NCBI RefSeq assembly: GCF_000518745.1
Contig: NZ_JAEE01000006.1
Span: 1 to 64,000, forward strand
Length of the DNA: 64,000 nucleotides
Direction: 5' to 3'
DNA from: Phaseolibacter flectens ATCC 12775
Lineage (GTDB): Bacteria > Pseudomonadota > Gammaproteobacteria > Enterobacterales > Enterobacteriaceae
Made by a program: the position numbers and the translations under genes. The first letter of the stretch is position 1; every line of letters starts with the position of its first letter. The notes under the pieces are model-generated. The model saw only the letters and a list, made by a program, of their open reading frames with translations. It had not been told where the DNA came from and searched no databases. This document shows, one piece after another, positions 19,311 to 33,026 of this stretch.

Positions 19311-21962
19311 ATGAACCTGAATTATTCGGCAATGCGTAATAATGTCAGTATGCTTGGTACCTTATTAGGTGAAACTATTGAGCAGGCAGCGGGGACAGCC
19401 ATACTCGAACGCGTTGAATTAATCCGTAAACTGTCTAAATCATCACGAGCAGGCTGTGAAGCGAGTAGAGAACAATTACTCACCATTTTACAAAATTTAT
19501 CCAGTGAAGAACTCCTGCCTGTTGCTCGGGCATTTAGCCAGTTTCTCAATTTGGCGAATGTTGCAGAACAATACCAAACCATCTCCCCTCATGCTACTGG
19601 CAGCAGACACCCCGAGTTATTACAACAGAGTTTGCTGAAGCTGAAAACACAGCATGGTGTCAATGCAACGACCCTCAATCAAGCACTCCGCTCACTGTCG
19701 CTCGATTTGGTTCTGACCGCACATCCGACGGAGATCACCCGTAGAACCTTGATCCATAAACTGGTTGAAGTGAATCACTGCTTAAAGCAGTTAGATCATG
19801 ATGATCTTTCCGACTATGACCGTCACAACTTATTGCGCCGATTAAGACAACTCTTAGCCCAAGCTTGGTATACCGATGAAATCCGCCAGCATCGCCCCTC
19901 ACCGGTAGATGAAGCAAAATGGGGATTCGCAGTGATTGAGAACAGCCTATGGGAAGCGGTGCCTCTTTTTGTACGTGATTTACATGAGCAAGTAAAAACT
20001 GAATTTGACCTGACTTTACCTTTGGATTTTGTGCCTGTGCAATTTACCTCTTGGATGGGGGGCGATCGCGATGGTAATCCGAATGTGACGGCCGCCATCA
20101 CTGAAAAAGTCTTACTGTTAAGTCGTTGGAAAGCGGCTGATTTGTTATTGAAAGATATCAATGTATTAATTTCAGAACTCTCCATGTCTGCCTGCACGAT
20201 CGAAGTCAAGCAACTGATTGAAGAGCCAATCAGTCATGAGCCTTATCGCCAGGTACTCAAAGGACTTCGCCAGCAATTGACTGAAATACGATGTTTTATT
20301 GAACATACACTACAAAAACAACCTTATCCCGTTCGCCCTCCCACACTGACCGATGTGCAACAATTATGGATGCCACTGTACAATATTTATCAATCGCTAT
20401 GTCAATGTGGAATGAAAGTCATCGCCAACGGATCATTGCTTGATACACTGATCAGAATAAAATGCTTTGGTTTGACCTTAGTCAAACTGGATATTCGCCA
20501 AGAAAGCATTCGCCATACTGAAACCCTCTCTGCCATTACCCTTCACTTGGGTCTCGGTGATTATCAGCAGTGGCCTGAAGAAGATAAACAAGCCTTTCTT
20601 TTTAACGAACTCAGTAACCCAAGACCCTTATTGCCCGCTTCATTGCACGCCTCGCCTGAGGTACAAGAAGTGTTAGAGACATGTCGAGTGATCGCAAAAA
20701 CACAACAAGGGGCGATCTCATCGTACATTATTTCCATGGCACATTATCCCTCTGATGTGTTAGCCGTTCATTTGTTACTGAAAGAAGCGGGACTCACTTA
20801 CACCATACCGATTGTGCCCTTATTTGAGACCTTAGATGATCTGAATAATGCCAGTCAAGTCATGAAATTGCTGGTATCAAATCGTCAGTACCGTGAATTG
20901 ATCGGTCACCGCCAGATGGTGATGATTGGTTATTCTGATTCAGCTAAAGATGCTGGTGTGATGGCAGCCAGCTGGGCACAATATCAAGCACAAGAAGCCT
21001 TGATCCAAGTCTGTAAACACGCAGAAGTCGCCTTGACATTATTTCATGGTCGGGGCGGCTCCATTGGTCGTGGTGGTGCCCCTGCTCATGCCGCCTTATT
21101 GTCCCAGCCGCCTGGCAGCCTACAAGGTGGATTACGGGTGACCGAGCAGGGTGAAATGATCCGATTTAAATATGGCTTACCTGAGGTTGCTGTCACTAGC
21201 CTATCCCTTTATACCAGTGCCATCTTGGAAGCCAACCTCTTGCCCCCGCCCGAGCCACGATCAGAATGGCGAGATGTTATGCAGCAACTGTCAGCTGATG
21301 CCTGCGCGGTATATCGCCGTTACGTGCGTGAACATGCTGATTTTGTAGACTACTTTCGTTCAGCAACCCCGGAGCAGGAGCTGAGTCAACTGCCATTAGG
21401 CTCTCGCCCTGCCAAACGTCGCCCTGCAGGCGGAATTGAATCATTACGCGCGATCCCTTGGATCTTCGCTTGGACCCAGAATCGATTAATGTTACCCGCT
21501 TGGTTAGGAGCAGGTGCAGCATTGCACTCAGTCATTCAGCGTGGACAACAAGATATTCTTGAGAAGATGTGCAAAGAGTGGCCCTTTTTTGCCACCCGTA
21601 TTGGTATGCTAGAAATGGTTTTTGCTAAAGCCGATCTCTGGCTGGCAGAATACTATGATCAGCGCCTTGTGGCTAAAAATTTATGGCCTCTTGGCCAACA
21701 ATTACGCCAGCAGCTAAGTGACGACATTCAGACTGTGTTAGCAATATCCAATGATAAACACTTGATGGCGGATCATCCTTGGATCGCGGAATCGATTGCA
21801 TTGCGTAATATCTATACGGATCCATTGCATGTACTGCAGGTTGAATTATTATATCGCGCTAGGCAAGCGGAAAGACAAGGCCAAAAAACGCAGCCATTGA
21901 TTGAACAGGCATTGATGGTCACCATGACTGGTATTGCTGCTGGCATGCGTAACACTGGCTAG
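19311..21962 (+). CDS. ppc: Phosphoenolpyruvate carboxylase
   Basis: Ppc carboxylates phosphoenolpyruvate to oxaloacetate, the main anaplerotic reaction. The 883-residue product equals E. coli Ppc in length. Visible are the catalytic histidine motif [13 protein letters not shown] (about residue 138), the glycine-rich [14 protein letters not shown] (about residues 578-591), [10 protein letters not shown] and the extreme C terminus [12 protein letters not shown]. In E. coli argE and ppc are neighbours. Here the fimbrial operon separates them. Confidence 0.98.
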   Translation: MNLNYSAMRNNVSMLGTLLGETIEQAAGTAILERVELIRKLSKSSRAGCEASREQLLTILQNLSSEELLPVARAFSQFLNLANVAEQYQTISPHATGSRHPELLQQSLLKLKTQHGVNATTLNQALRSLSLDLVLTAHPTEITRRTLIHKLVEVNHCLKQLDHDDLSDYDRHNLLRRLRQLLAQAWYTDEIRQHRPSPVDEAKWGFAVIENSLWEAVPLFVRDLHEQVKTEFDLTLPLDFVPVQFTSWMGGDRDGNPNVTAAITEKVLLLSRWKAADLLLKDINVLISELSMSACTIEVKQLIEEPISHEPYRQVLKGLRQQLTEIRCFIEHTLQKQPYPVRPPTLTDVQQLWMPLYNIYQSLCQCGMKVIANGSLLDTLIRIKCFGLTLVKLDIRQESIRHTETLSAITLHLGLGDYQQWPEEDKQAFLFNELSNPRPLLPASLHASPEVQEVLETCRVIAKTQQGAISSYIISMAHYPSDVLAVHLLLKEAGLTYTIPIVPLFETLDDLNNASQVMKLLVSNRQYRELIGHRQMVMIGYSDSAKDAGVMAASWAQYQAQEALIQVCKHAEVALTLFHGRGGSIGRGGAPAHAALLSQPPGSLQGGLRVTEQGEMIRFKYGLPEVAVTSLSLYTSAILEANLLPPPEPRSEWRDVMQQLSADACAVYRRYVREHADFVDYFRSATPEQELSQLPLGSRPAKRRPAGGIESLRAIPWIFAWTQNRLMLPAWLGAGAALHSVIQRGQQDILEKMCKEWPFFATRIGMLEMVFAKADLWLAEYYDQRLVAKNLWPLGQQLRQQLSDDIQTVLAISNDKHLMADHPWIAESIALRNIYTDPLHVLQVELLYRARQAERQGQKTQPLIEQALMVTMTGIAAGMRNTG

Positions 21963-21989
21963 TCCCTCACTGATATCCCTTCATGACAA

Positions 21990-22026
21990 GGTCGCGACTG
22001 AGCTGCAATATCAGCTCAGGCTGCGA
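21990..22026 (+). terminator. Hairpin downstream of ppc
   Basis: CTGAGCTG (21998-22005) pairs with CAGCTCAG (22012-22019), and flanking TCGC/GCGA extend the stem. It lies just after ppc, but no T-run follows, so intrinsic termination is not assured. Confidence 0.45.
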
Positions 22027-22185
22027 TCTACCAGGTACGGTTATAAATAAGGATGAGTCTATCTCGTGACATCACCATTGATTATCAGCGCATGATCTGA
22101 CTTTACCTGAGACCTTTTGCGCCCAACGACCTGTAAATAAGGTCATTCCCGCGAAATACCGGTTGTTCTTTATCTGCTTAGGCGA

Positions 22186-23217
<1,032 letters not shown>

Positions 23218-23274
23218 CTAACCAAAGTGATGACGGAGATCATTGTGGTATCACGTAATAAAAAAGGCAGGAAA

Positions 23275-23312
23275 GAAAAAGAGCAGCACGCCGATCACCT
23301 CCGTGATCGGCG
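23275..23312 (-). terminator. metBL operon terminator
   Basis: CGCCGATCAC (23289-23298) and GTGATCGGCG (23303-23312) form a perfect 10-base stem with a 4-base loop, 20 bases beyond the metL stop. On the minus strand a T-rich tract follows after eight bases. Confidence 0.65.
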
Positions 23313-23332
23313 ATAAGGGCCAATGCCATCGG

Positions 23333-25768
23333 TTACAAGAGTTGTGATAAATGATTGAGATCAGATTGGATCGCCCCTGCGGTCACATCACGCCCCGCGC
23401 CAGGGCCTCGAATCACCAGAGGATTATCGCGATACCATCGACTTTCCACCGCAAACACATTATCGCAAGGCAACAGTGCCGCCAGCGGGTGATCCGTTCG
23501 CAATGCTTCCACACCCACTCTCGCCTTGCCATTGGCATTAAATCTGGCAACGTAGCGCAAGACTAGCCCCATTTCTTGAGCGGCTTCAAAGCGCTGTTGC
23601 ATCTGCTGATCTAATTCAGCTCCGTTTTCAAAGAAATATTCGAGGGAGTGCTGCCGACAATGTTCTGGTACCAGTGATTCAACCCTGACCTGATGGGGCT
23701 CGATATCGTAGCCAGCTTCACGAGCCAAAATTACCAATTTCCGCATCACATCCTTGCCAGAAAGGTCATCTCGGGGATCGGGTTCAGTCAGTCCCTGCTG
23801 CCAAGCCTGTTCTACTAATTCAGTGAATGGCGTGCTGCCGTTATATTGTAAAAAGAGCCATGACAGGGTGCCAGAAAAAATACCACTGATCGCTAAGATC
23901 TCATCACCGGACTGGCGTAAATCTTTTACCGTATAATTGATCGGTAACCCCGCACCCACAGTGGCATTATAGAGCCAGTGACGGCCCGTTCTAGCAAAGG
24001 CATCACGAATTTGCCGCCAGTAAAAACTCTCTGCTGCGCCTGCAACTTTATTCGCACTGATCACATGGAAACCATAACTGGCAAAATCCAGATATTGTTC
24101 AGCCATGCTTTGACTAGCAGTCACATCTAAAATCACCAAGTCATCATAGGGGTGTTCACGCATCCATAAAAACACCGACTCCTGCTCTCGTAATTCAGCT
24201 TCCTCATCGAAATTACCCAGTACCCGACTGGCATTTAACCCCTGATAACTGAGCATACTGCGTTGGCTATCGACAACCCCTGCCAAGATAAACTCAAAAC
24301 CACGACGCGCAGAGAGGTTTTGCTGTTCACGGGCAAATAATTCAAGCCAACGAGAACCAATATTTCCTTTACCAAACAGCATTAATCCAACTTGTTTTGC
24401 TGCTCGGAACAAAGACTGATGCAAGCCCTGCATTAAAGTTGAAGTGACCGTTTTCCGTAAAACCGCAACCATACTGATCTGTTCATCCGATTGCCAAACA
24501 AACTCCAACGGCTGATCTGCAATTTGCTGCCAGAAGCGATGACAATGTAAAGGATTACGGGTGACACCGGCCCCCACTATTGCGACCAAAACAAGCCCAT
24601 CACGCACATGGATGGTCACTGGCAATCCTGAGGCTTTAATGACATCCACCGCACTCGACACTAATTCGTCGGTATAGCAAAGCTGTAACAAATGGCGATC
24701 TTTATGGCTGCCAATGGCCAACGGACGCACTTGATGGCGCGCGAGAAATTGTTCGAGCTCTTGCTGTAAACTCTTGACGTTCTGTTCCGTGGGAATACTG
24801 ATTTCAATCAAACACACTGAATCATGGCTGGTCACAATTTTTGCGCCCGTACCAGAGGCCAGTACCCTTTCAATATGGGTTGACCCTGATTCCGGCTGGT
24901 AACTGCAACGTAATGTCAAATGAATTTCACTGCCTGCGACGGGCTGTAAGGTACGGGTGTGCAATACCGGGGCAGCCAGCCTTGCTAACTCACTGGCTTC
25001 ATCAAGACGTAATAAAGGCAATAAGCAAGCATCTTCAACTTTGCGCGGATCGGCACTGTAAACACCGGCGACATCACTCCAAATGGTGACTTGGCTTACC
25101 CCCGCCAATGCCCCAATTTGGGTAGCTGAATAATCAGAGCCATTACGCCCGAGTAGTACCGTTTCCCCAGCCTGATTACGGGCGATAAAACCAGTAATGA
25201 CTTGCCGCTTTCCTTCATTACGTTGCAAGATCGCCTCAAGCAGGGGCTTTGACTGTTTTTCATCGACCTCAGGCTGGGCAGATCGCTCTGCACGTAAACA
25301 ATCCCGCGCATCAATACAACACGCTGGCATTCCCTTCTGGATTAAAACCTCTGTCATCAATCTTGCCGACCATAACTCACCAAAGCCGACCACTTGTGCA
25401 TAAATCACATCACTACTGCCGCTATCCAATAAATGGGCAATCAGTTCGAGATCTTGGACTAAGTGAGCTAATAAGATCTTGGCTGACTCAGCAGAGAGTA
25501 AACTGGTGATAAGCTCAGTTTGATAACGACGTAATTGTTGCTGGATTTGAAAAGCCGCCAATTTGTCGCGTTGACTGGTTTGATACCAACTAATTAATTG
25601 ATTCGTGGTACTGCCTGCGGCAGAAACCACCATCAAGTCAGTTGCATGACTATACTGAGCCATAATGTCAGCCACCCGCAGGTAGCATCCACGGTCAGCC
25701 AAGCTGCTGCCACCAAATTTATGCAATTGCTTACCACGGGAACCCATTACATCTGAACTGATTGTCAT
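23333..25768 (-). CDS. metL: Bifunctional aspartokinase II/homoserine dehydrogenase II
   Basis: MetL catalyses the first and third steps of the aspartate pathway for methionine. The 811-residue product, against 810 in E. coli, has an N-terminal kinase domain (HKFGGSSLADRGCYLRVA) with LGRNGSDYSATQIGALAG. Central ACT-like regions follow. The homoserine dehydrogenase domain (about residues 460-811) has LFGKGNIGSRWLELF and ANKVAGA. It starts two bases after the metB stop, the tight metBL spacing known in E. coli, and is governed by the metB-metJ operator. Confidence 0.97.
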   Translation of the reverse strand: MTISSDVMGSRGKQLHKFGGSSLADRGCYLRVADIMAQYSHATDLMVVSAAGSTTNQLISWYQTSQRDKLAAFQIQQQLRRYQTELITSLLSAESAKILLAHLVQDLELIAHLLDSGSSDVIYAQVVGFGELWSARLMTEVLIQKGMPACCIDARDCLRAERSAQPEVDEKQSKPLLEAILQRNEGKRQVITGFIARNQAGETVLLGRNGSDYSATQIGALAGVSQVTIWSDVAGVYSADPRKVEDACLLPLLRLDEASELARLAAPVLHTRTLQPVAGSEIHLTLRCSYQPESGSTHIERVLASGTGAKIVTSHDSVCLIEISIPTEQNVKSLQQELEQFLARHQVRPLAIGSHKDRHLLQLCYTDELVSSAVDVIKASGLPVTIHVRDGLVLVAIVGAGVTRNPLHCHRFWQQIADQPLEFVWQSDEQISMVAVLRKTVTSTLMQGLHQSLFRAAKQVGLMLFGKGNIGSRWLELFAREQQNLSARRGFEFILAGVVDSQRSMLSYQGLNASRVLGNFDEEAELREQESVFLWMREHPYDDLVILDVTASQSMAEQYLDFASYGFHVISANKVAGAAESFYWRQIRDAFARTGRHWLYNATVGAGLPINYTVKDLRQSGDEILAISGIFSGTLSWLFLQYNGSTPFTELVEQAWQQGLTEPDPRDDLSGKDVMRKLVILAREAGYDIEPHQVRVESLVPEHCRQHSLEYFFENGAELDQQMQQRFEAAQEMGLVLRYVARFNANGKARVGVEALRTDHPLAALLPCDNVFAVESRWYRDNPLVIRGPGAGRDVTAGAIQSDLNHLSQLL

Positions 25769-25770
25769 TA

Positions 25771-26931
25771 TTACCTCTTGCTCGCCTGACTGAATGCCTG
25801 ATCCAAGTCAGCGACTAAATCTTGATCATCTTCAATACCGGCTGAAATACGAAACAGACTTTCCGAGATACCCGCTTGGGCTCGTCCTTCGGCTGACATC
25901 CCGGCATGAGTCATAGTCGCAGTATGTGAGATCAGGCTTTCCACACCGCCCAATGATTCCGCCAGTGTAAACACTGTCAGGCTACTCAGAAACCGTTTAA
26001 TGACGGTGTGATCACCGTCTAATTCAAAACTGAGCATAGCACCAAATCCTCTCTGCTGCTTTTTGGCGATGTCATGCCCCGGGTTATCCGCTAAAGAAGG
26101 ATGATACACTTTTTTAACTAAAGGTTGTTGTTGCAAATAATTAACGATCGCCAATGCATTCTGTTGCGCAGCTTTTATTCGTAAATTGAGCGTTCTGATC
26201 CCACGTAATAACAGGTAACTGTCAAATGCCGCACCAGTAAGTCCTAAGTTATTGGCCCACCACGCCAGTTCCGATACCCATGCAGAGTCTCGTGCTATCA
26301 CCGCCCCCGCAACCACATCAGAGTGACCATTGAGGTATTTCGTGCAAGAGTGAACCACCAAATCGGCTCCCCATTGCAACGGATTTTGTAAGATAGGACT
26401 CAGGAACGTATTATCAACCACCACTTTGGCTCCCACACGATGGGATGCTTGACTGATCGCTTCAATATCGACAACACGTAATAATGGGTTACTGGGCGTT
26501 TCAATCAATACCAACGCGGGGTGTTCAGCTAAGGCTTGCTGCAAAGCAACCTGATCGCCCTGATCAACAAATTTGACCCGAAAAGCCCCTCTTTTGTGTA
26601 AGCTTTCAAACAGACGATAGCTGCCACCATAACAATCATGGGGAGCAATCAGTAAATCACCGGGTTTGAGGAAGACCGTAATCACTAATAATATTGCCGA
26701 CATCCCAGTGTTAGTCATCACAGCACCGGCTCCTCCTTCAAGCTCTGCAAGCGCGCGCTGTACCACATCCCGACTGGGATTGCCGCGCCTTGAATAGTCA
26801 TGAGCCCTGGGTTGATTAAAATCGGCAAAATTATAGGTGCTGGATAAATGGATCGGTGGCACCACACAACCGTATTGTTGATCTTCATTTAAACCACTAC
26901 GGACCGCGATTGTCGCCTGTTTTGCTGTCAT
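25771..26931 (-). CDS. metB: Cystathionine gamma-synthase
   Basis: MetB joins O-succinylhomoserine and cysteine to cystathionine. The 386-residue PLP enzyme has the pyridoxal-lysine motif SCTKYLNGHSDVVAG (about residues 196-210) and VVVDNTFLSPILQNPL. The C-terminal motif SLGGVESLISHTATMTH is also conserved. Its length equals the E. coli enzyme. It is divergent from metJ with a shared met-box array. Confidence 0.97.
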   Translation of the reverse strand: MTAKQATIAVRSGLNEDQQYGCVVPPIHLSSTYNFADFNQPRAHDYSRRGNPSRDVVQRALAELEGGAGAVMTNTGMSAILLVITVFLKPGDLLIAPHDCYGGSYRLFESLHKRGAFRVKFVDQGDQVALQQALAEHPALVLIETPSNPLLRVVDIEAISQASHRVGAKVVVDNTFLSPILQNPLQWGADLVVHSCTKYLNGHSDVVAGAVIARDSAWVSELAWWANNLGLTGAAFDSYLLLRGIRTLNLRIKAAQQNALAIVNYLQQQPLVKKVYHPSLADNPGHDIAKKQQRGFGAMLSFELDGDHTVIKRFLSSLTVFTLAESLGGVESLISHTATMTHAGMSAEGRAQAGISESLFRISAGIEDDQDLVADLDQAFSQASKR

Positions 26932-26986
26932 GGAGAGTCACCACTCTGTTACAGATAATTTGAACACAGAATAACACCTCGAAAAT

Positions 26987-27034
26987 AGACGTCAATACAT
27001 CTAGACATCCAAATCTCTTTGCGTGTAGATTGTG
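26987..27034. promoter_or_regulatory. MetJ operator between metB and metJ
   Basis: Consecutive 8-base units AGACGTCA, ATACATCT, AGACATCC, AAATCTCT, TTGCGTGT and AGATTGTG are in one register. The first and third are close to AGACGTCT and the others are degenerate, as in the E. coli metB/metJ operator. The array should repress metBL and autoregulate metJ. Confidence 0.8.
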
Positions 27035-27199
27035 ATAGTTGGCGATAAAGGTTAAAATAGAGTAGATCATCGTTGAGTGACTGTAATTGAATGACCACCA
27101 TTGCCCAACCGGTGGTCTACGCCCGACGCAACACCCCCCTGTTTAATAGCAAGCAAAGGGTAATGATGAACAGTAAACAATAAATAATTAAGGTACGCT

Positions 27200-27517
27200 A
27201 TGGCTGAGTGGAATGCCGAATATATCAGCCCCTATGCTGAACATGGCAAAAAGAATGAGCAGGTCAAGAAAATTACCGTTTCAATCCCACTGAAGGTGTT
27301 GAAAATTTTGACAGATGAAAGAACACGTCGGCAGGTAAATAATTTACGGCATGCGACTAACAGTGAATTATTATGTGAAGCTTTTTTACATGCCTTCACA
27401 GGGCAGCCTTTGCCTGATGATCAGGATCTGCGCAAAGAACGCCATGATGAAATACCGGAAACGGCCAAAGCGATCATGCGTGAACAGGGTATCGATCCAG
27501 AAACGTGGAAGTATTAA
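27200..27517 (+). CDS. metJ: Methionine repressor
   Basis: MetJ is a ribbon-helix-helix repressor that uses S-adenosylmethionine as corepressor. The 105-residue protein differs from E. coli MetJ at few positions. The DNA-contacting strand [15 protein letters not shown] and the helix [20 protein letters not shown] are preserved. It is divergent from metB and followed by a strong terminator. Met-box arrays occur upstream of both metF and metB in this window. Confidence 0.98.
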   Translation: MAEWNAEYISPYAEHGKKNEQVKKITVSIPLKVLKILTDERTRRQVNNLRHATNSELLCEAFLHAFTGQPLPDDQDLRKERHDEIPETAKAIMREQGIDPETWKY

Positions 27518-27528
27518 TCTCCAACAAC

Positions 27529-27559
27529 AAAAAGCCCAGCACATGGCTGGGCTTTTTTC
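27529..27559. terminator. Bidirectional terminator between metJ and rpmE
   Basis: AAAAAGCCCAGC, loop ACAT, GGCTGGGCTTTTTT spans 27529-27558. It is flanked by A and T runs on opposite sides, so it can end both metJ (+) and rpmE (-). Confidence 0.9.
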
Positions 27560-27589
27560 AACCGGACCGCGGGTCCGACTGCTAAAAAC

Positions 27590-27802
27590 TTATTTTGAAC
27601 TTGGGATGCTGAAACGCTTGTTGAAACGATCAACACGACCACCAGTATCAACAACACGTTGTTTACCCGTATAGAAAGGGTGGCACTTACCGCATACGTC
27701 CAAGTTCAGCGTATGATCAAGTGTAGAACGTGTATTAATCACATTACCGCAAGAACAAGTAATGGTGACTTCTTTGTACTCAGGATGAATACCTTTTTTC
27801 AT
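27590..27802 (-). CDS. rpmE: 50S ribosomal protein L31, zinc-binding type
   Basis: L31 sits at the bridge between ribosomal subunits. The 70-residue protein starts at [12 protein letters not shown] and has the four zinc-ligand cysteines, in TCSCGN and [11 protein letters not shown], that define the C+ form. The longer frame to 27865 has no support. It is divergent from priA, as in E. coli. Confidence 0.97.
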   Translation of the reverse strand: MKKGIHPEYKEVTITCSCGNVINTRSTLDHTLNLDVCGKCHPFYTGKQRVVDTGGRVDRFNKRFSIPSSK

Positions 27803-27911
27803 GGAAAACCTCGATAGAAGTCCGCGTCGCTCTCCGCACCAGATACAGGATCCGCACGGCACCACACGTGATTAAATAAAATAGTGTTACCCTGTAATTA
27901 ACTTAATATGA

Positions 27912-30221
<2,310 letters not shown>

Positions 30222-30376
30222 ATCCGAAAAACCCTGTGAACAAAATCCAAAAATTGACGGTGAAATCGCCTGCACGCGCTTTATCTTGTTAATCTATTGG
30301 TATACCAGCACCTCCTCATGATTAATCACGCCCATGGCGGTGCTTATCGCGGCAAGGCGTTAAAGGAGTAGCTATT

Positions 30377-31405
30377 TTGAAAAATATCATACGAACTCAC
30401 ACCGCGACCATGAAAGATGTCGCTCTGCGCGCGGGCGTATCAACCGCAACCGTCTCTCGTGTACTAGCCAATTCAGGAAAAGTTTCCAGCCATACCCGAA
30501 AAAAAGTTGAGCAAGCCTCTAAAGCAATGGGTTATTGCCCTTCCTGCCTGAATAGAAATGCCGTCAATGGACGCAGTCTAAACCTTGTGACGATTATTCC
30601 AGATATGAGCAGTCCTTACTTTAGTAAAACGATTGAAGGTATCAGTGCGACTGCTGCTGAACTTAACCATCAAATGGTCTTTATTAATGCCGCCTTTCAA
30701 CAGAATCTCTCGTTCCAACCGATATTGTCATCCCCGCGCAAAGCCGATGGCTATATCTTAACAGGGACAGTGCATCATCTGGGAATACGCCATTCATTAA
30801 ATAAAATCGTGCCAATGGTCATCGCCAATGATTTAAGTTCTGCAATTCATTGCCCAGCTATCAGTATTGATAATTTAACCGCCGCTTACCATGCCGTTGA
30901 ACATTTAATCGAACTGGGTCATACCCGTATCGCCTGCATTACTGGACCCGACACTATCCCCCTTTATCAATATCGACGTCAGGGGTTTATTCAAGCCATG
31001 AATCGTCACGGCTTACCCATTGAACCCAGTTATTTGATCCGCGGCGATCTTTCAGCCCGTTCTGGTGAAGAAGCCTTAAATTATTTAATGCAATTGCCTG
31101 TGTATCCTCAGGCAATTTTTTGTCTCAGTGATGAAATGGCTCTCGGGGTACTCCATCAAGCACGACAGCTAAAAATCGATGTTCCGGCCAAATTATCAGT
31201 AATTGGTTTCGACGATATTCCCGAGGCATCTCGAAGTGTCCCCCCCTTAACAACCGTCATACAACCCGGTTTTCAAATTGGTCGTGAAGCATTGCTATTA
31301 CTGGTACAGATCATCACGGGTAAAGTCAGCAGTATGGAGTCCAAGATACTTGAAACGAGCCTCATAATCAGAAAGTCCACCGCCAAAGCGATACAACAAA
31401 AATGA
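30377..31405 (+). CDS. cytR: LacI-family regulator CytR
   Basis: CytR represses nucleoside uptake and catabolism genes with CRP and is relieved by cytidine. The 342-residue product has the LacI helix-turn-helix TMKDVALRAGVSTATVSRVL (residues 11-30) and a periplasmic-binding-like effector domain with SIDNLTAAYHAVEHL. The start is TTG at 30377, supported by AAAGGAG upstream and by alignment with E. coli CytR (341). It lies between priA and ftsN, as in E. coli. Confidence 0.93.
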   Translation: MKNIIRTHTATMKDVALRAGVSTATVSRVLANSGKVSSHTRKKVEQASKAMGYCPSCLNRNAVNGRSLNLVTIIPDMSSPYFSKTIEGISATAAELNHQMVFINAAFQQNLSFQPILSSPRKADGYILTGTVHHLGIRHSLNKIVPMVIANDLSSAIHCPAISIDNLTAAYHAVEHLIELGHTRIACITGPDTIPLYQYRRQGFIQAMNRHGLPIEPSYLIRGDLSARSGEEALNYLMQLPVYPQAIFCLSDEMALGVLHQARQLKIDVPAKLSVIGFDDIPEASRSVPPLTTVIQPGFQIGREALLLLVQIITGKVSSMESKILETSLIIRKSTAKAIQQK

Positions 31406-31531
31406 ATCCGCCTTTATGTTACGATTTTATTTATTGTTTTCTGGTCAATCTTCAGGCTATTGAGTAATATTAACTGATAATAGACGGGTTTTTGACCCAG
31501 AAAACGTATTTTCAATTATATCGGTAATACT

Positions 31532-32401
31532 GTGGCACAACGAGATTATGTAGGTCGTAGCAAAACACCCCAAACGCAGCGAAATAAGTCCGCGAGAGGA
31601 AAAAATAAAAAAAAGCAACCCAAGAAGGGAGTCTCCTCACTCTTCATCATATTGTCTGTGGGTGCATTGGCACTTTTTGCTTCTGGGCTATGGTTTATCA
31701 GTCACCACAAAAAAGATAACTCGCCTGTTACATTACCTCATAAAAAAGCAGGCAGCGGCTTGCCGCCAAAACCGGAAGAGCGTTGGAAATATATTAAGGA
31801 GTTAGAGAATCGGCAGGTCATTGCGCCGTCTTCCAATGCGCCTGTCGCAAGTTCAGATCAAACCAAGCAATCAACACCACCACTCACCGATGAACAGCGC
31901 CAACTCCTCAGTCAGATGGCTGCGGATATGCAGCAACAACCGACACAACTGAGTGAGGTCCCATGGAATCAACAGGCTCCCGCTCAACAACAAACACGCC
32001 AATTACAAAACTTGCGTAAGTCGTCACCGGACACGAATAAAATCGATAGTGAAACGGGATCACGGACTAAAACGGCAACGCCACCATTCACTCACGCCCC
32101 AACCAAGCCCGCTACGGTGACTCAAGCGCCTTCAGAGAAGTCATCACCCAAAACAACAAGCAAGCAGCAGCCATCTCAACAATGGTTGATTCAGTGCGGT
32201 TCATTCAAAGGCAGCAGTCAGGCGGAATCAGTCCGTGCTGCGCTGGCTTTTGAAGGATTTGAAAGCCGTGTCTCTGTCGGTAATGGTTGGAATCGAGTAA
32301 TCATTGGCCCCTATCATGATGCGAAAAAAGTGGAATCCATTGCCAATAAATTACGTCAATCCGGACACTCGAGTTGTATTACCCGTAATATCAAGGGTTG
32401 A
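31532..32401 (+). CDS. ftsN: Cell division protein FtsN
   Basis: FtsN triggers septal peptidoglycan synthesis. The 289-residue inner-membrane protein starts with GTG, as in E. coli, reading MAQRDYVGRSK. It has a basic cytoplasmic tail, a transmembrane helix (about residues 35-57), a long Gln/Pro/Ser/Thr-rich periplasmic linker and a C-terminal SPOR domain (about residues 213-289, WLIQCGSFKGSSQAESVRAA) that binds denuded glycan. It is slightly shorter than the E. coli protein (319), mainly in the linker. Confidence 0.95.
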   Translation: MAQRDYVGRSKTPQTQRNKSARGKNKKKQPKKGVSSLFIILSVGALALFASGLWFISHHKKDNSPVTLPHKKAGSGLPPKPEERWKYIKELENRQVIAPSSNAPVASSDQTKQSTPPLTDEQRQLLSQMAADMQQQPTQLSEVPWNQQAPAQQQTRQLQNLRKSSPDTNKIDSETGSRTKTATPPFTHAPTKPATVTQAPSEKSSPKTTSKQQPSQQWLIQCGSFKGSSQAESVRAALAFEGFESRVSVGNGWNRVIIGPYHDAKKVESIANKLRQSGHSSCITRNIKG

Positions 32402-32424
32402 AAATAGCAAATCCCCCCTCATAT
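32397..32424 (+). promoter_or_regulatory. Putative sigma-32 promoter of hslVU
   Basis: GTTGAAA (32397-32403), 11 bases, then CCCCTCATATA resembles the heat-shock pattern CTTGAAA-N11-16-CCCCAT. It begins at the ftsN stop and lies 62 bases before hslV, which is a heat-shock operon in E. coli. Confidence 0.5.
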
Positions 32425-32486
32425 AGAGATTAAGTGACACCGGAAATACGCCGGTGTCAGATCGATAATGAGAGAGAGGGCAGCCC

Positions 32487-33017
32487 ATGACAACAATTGT
32501 AAGTGTTCGGCGAAATGGCCATGTCGTCATTGGTGGCGATGGCCAAGCTACGCTTGGCAATACGGTAATGAAAGGTAACGTTAAAAAAGTCCGTCGCTTA
32601 TACAATGATAAAGTGATTGCCGGATTTGCTGGGGGTACTGCGGACGCATTTACCTTATTTGAACTGTTTGAACGCAAACTCGAAATGCACCAAGGGCATT
32701 TGGTTAAAGCGGCAGTGGAGCTGGCAAAAGACTGGCGAACCGATCGTATGCTCAGAAAACTCGAAGCGTTACTGGCAGTGGCTGATGAAAATGCCTCCCT
32801 CATCATTAGTGGTAATGGTGATGTCATCCAACCTGAAGAGGATTTGATCGCTATCGGTTCAGGTGGCCCCTATGCCCAAGCAGCAGCCAGAGCGCTCTTA
32901 GAAAATACCGATCTTTCTGCGCGGGAAATCACCGACAAAGCTCTTGCTATTGCAGGGGATATTTGTATTTATACTAACCACAGTGTCACCATCGAAGAAC
33001 TCGAATTCCCAGTTTAA
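32487..33017 (+). CDS. hslV: HslV peptidase subunit of the HslUV protease
   Basis: HslV is the proteasome-like peptidase chamber of the HslUV protease. The 176-residue protein begins [20 protein letters not shown]. Removal of Met exposes the catalytic Thr. [14 protein letters not shown] and [14 protein letters not shown] are further conserved. It starts 9 bases before hslU and has a likely heat-shock promoter upstream. Confidence 0.98.
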   Translation: MTTIVSVRRNGHVVIGGDGQATLGNTVMKGNVKKVRRLYNDKVIAGFAGGTADAFTLFELFERKLEMHQGHLVKAAVELAKDWRTDRMLRKLEALLAVADENASLIISGNGDVIQPEEDLIAIGSGGPYAQAAARALLENTDLSAREITDKALAIAGDICIYTNHSVTIEELEFPV

Positions 33018-33026
33018 GGATTTTTT

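Noticed and set aside
32351-32827. 158-codon frame on the minus strand
   Set aside because: It is antisense to hslV, a highly conserved gene; composition is low-complexity Ser-rich shadow.
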